Assembly: GCA_040905045.1 (NCBI GenBank)
Contig: JBBDSH010000057.1
Location: 1-32,505, forward strand
Length of the DNA stretch: 32,505 nucleotides
Direction: 5' to 3'
From: JBBDSH01 sp040905045
GTDB lineage: Bacteria; Pseudomonadota; Gammaproteobacteria; Eutrophobiales; Eutrophobiaceae
In this document: positions 31,518 to 32,505 of the stretch, piece by piece
Layout: every line of letters starts with the position of its first letter
How positions within the stretch are numbered: the first letter of the stretch is position 1
Position numbers and translations under genes: made by a program
The notes under the pieces: model-generated
The model's database searches: none
What the model was told of the DNA's origin: nothing
The model's input: the letters and a program-made list of their open reading frames with translations, nothing else

Positions 31518-32291
31518 ATGACTATGGAAACAGGGCAGGATTCAGACAACGAACATTTGCCCCTGCGCCTGGACGAGATCCGCGTTTACCTGGCTGAATG
31601 GCTGTCGCGGCGGCAGGACGGGGCGGACGCTTTCAGCGAGGATCAGATCCGGCAAATCCACCAGGTCTCCGGCGGCCGTCTGGACCGTATTGAACAGCTG
31701 GCGCGGCAATGCCTGACCGATCCCGCCATGCAGCCGGAAGACAGTTCTGCGAAAAACTCCCCGCTGACCATTACTGTTGTCACGGGCGTTGCCGTTGTCA
31801 CCATTCTCGCCGTCATCATGTTGCTGTCGCCGGCGCCCGAGCGTAAGGACAGTACCGGCGGACCGTCGCAGGCGGAGATCCGGGCCGAACCCGGCAGATC
31901 GCCCGCAACCACCGAACCGGATACGACGGTGAAGGCAACGCGGTCGCCCGTGCTCAGCGACGGTGCCCGCGAAGAAAAGGTCCTGCTCAGCGGCGTGCGT
32001 ACCCGTGACTGGCTCATGCAGGAGGACGGCAGTCAGTACGTGCTGCAGCTTGTGGGCGCGCGGGAAGTGAAGACCATCGGCAATTTCGTCGCCGGCGCCG
32101 CCATACACGAGCATGAGCTGACGCTGCTGCGATCGCGGCGTAACGGCGAAGATTGGTACACGCTGATCTACGGGCTTTACCCGGATGCGGAAACGGCACG
32201 CCGGGAACGGCAGAAACTGTCCCGCTATGCACGCGATCACAATCCCTGGCCGCGGCTCCTGTCGGAAGTGCTGGAAGAAAGTTACCGGTAA
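31518..32291 (+). CDS. SPOR-domain membrane protein, DamX-like
   Basis: A 257-residue protein. The N-terminal cytoplasmic part (1-80) resembles a small helical domain with LRLDEIRVYLAEW. A membrane segment spans about 82-103. A Pro/Thr/Ala-rich linker and a C-terminal SPOR domain follow (about 172-250; YVLQLVGARE and WYTLIYGLYPDAETAR). DamX is a division-site protein whose gene sits after aroB in many gammaproteobacteria; here dgt lies between. The ATG at 31518 has no visible ribosome binding site; the ATG at 31524 is an alternative. Confidence 0.82.
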   Translation: MTMETGQDSDNEHLPLRLDEIRVYLAEWLSRRQDGADAFSEDQIRQIHQVSGGRLDRIEQLARQCLTDPAMQPEDSSAKNSPLTITVVTGVAVVTILAVIMLLSPAPERKDSTGGPSQAEIRAEPGRSPATTEPDTTVKATRSPVLSDGAREEKVLLSGVRTRDWLMQEDGSQYVLQLVGAREVKTIGNFVAGAAIHEHELTLLRSRRNGEDWYTLIYGLYPDAETARRERQKLSRYARDHNPWPRLLSEVLEESYR

Positions 32292-32303
32292 ACGTTTCCT
32301 TCT

Positions 32304-32423
32304 ACCCGGATTCCGCTTCGCTTCATCCGGGTTACAGCACCATGTAGCCCGCATGAAGCACAGCGGAATGCGGGATGAAGTAAGAAATCCCGGATTCCGG
32401 CCACGGGCCTCCATCCGGGCTAC
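32304..32423. repeat. REP-like palindromes based on CCCGGAT, three copies
   Basis: ACCCGGAT with ATCCGGGT (32304-32332), a GTAGCCCGCATG to GCGGGAT unit (32344-32376), and CCCGGATT with ATCCGGGCTAC (32389-32423). They alternate in direction. This family, which includes the phrase GAAGC-CAGCGGAAT, is widely dispersed in gammaproteobacterial genomes. Confidence 0.8.
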
Positions 32424-32460
32424 GAATTACCAAGGTTTTACTCCGGTGTTAAACGAAGCT

Positions 32461-32505
32461 TGTGGGAGGCGCGCCCCGCGCCGAATGAAAGGATTCGCGG
32501 CCGGG
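32461..32505. repeat. Second REP-like palindrome, cut by the window end
   Basis: TGTGGGAGGCGCG followed by CCC and CGCGCC forms a 6-bp stem (32468-32473 with 32477-32482) and continues GAATG. The style is that of Pseudomonas-type REP sequences (TGTGGGAG-GCG-CGAA). It may extend beyond the window. Confidence 0.5.

Overview
The window looks like chromosomal DNA of a free-living, salt-adapted gammaproteobacterium. The evidence is gene content and order. A divergent mrcA (PBP1A) gene faces pilMNOPQ, which is followed by aroK, aroB and a DamX-like SPOR gene, a layout familiar from gammaproteobacteria. The window also has priA, argS and an FtsN-like SPOR gene in a row, a yrfG-type nucleotidase, a fused glycine-to-betaine methyltransferase and a BCCT transporter. 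The last two suggest glycine betaine both made and imported as a compatible solute. Genus cannot be fixed from the sequence alone. Three runs of exactly 100 N (17185-17284, 28147-28246, 28324-28423) are scaffold gaps, and all three fall inside repeats.

Layout. Positions 1-751 (minus) hold small accessory genes: a HicB-like antitoxin gene, a DUF4160 gene and a truncated DUF2442 gene. Positions 1171-3866 (plus) hold a LapA-like membrane protein, a MetE-like barrel protein, an anchored hypothetical protein and an exported PepSY-like protein. BCCT transporter gene 3900-5549 (minus) converges on the last of these. Then come a TPR membrane protein gene (plus), cysQ (minus) and a yrfG-like gene (plus). 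A compact minus-strand cluster follows (11879 down to 8786): response regulator, metallo-beta-lactamase-fold enzyme, thiS, thiG, trmB. A tRNA-Gly(CCC) gene converges on the fused betaine-synthesis methyltransferase gene. Positions 14763-22866 (minus) carry an FtsN-like SPOR gene, argS, priA, a nucleotidyltransferase-like gene and mrcA. Positions 23059-32291 (plus) carry pilMNOPQ, aroK, aroB, dgt and a SPOR gene. The window ends in REP-like palindromes.

The strongest unexplained signal is in the intergenic DNA. Six short arrays of a degenerate heptamer (consensus RGTNAGG) sit at the 3' ends of three convergent gene pairs. Each array reads in the same sense as the gene it follows. Five of the six overlap the stop codon; the sixth follows a tRNA by a few bases. 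Most arrays end in a unit like AGTRAAW. Three other families of short-period, inverted-arm repeats sit at 17168-17380, 19613-19685 and 28072-28640. They look like different solutions to the same design.

Other points worth attention: a receiver domain with Asn in place of the phospho-accepting Asp, paired with a metallo-hydrolase; a BCCT transporter whose Trp motif has a Gly and whose aromatic box is altered; and a MetE-like protein that keeps the His-Cys and Cys metal positions but seems to lack the Glu ligand.
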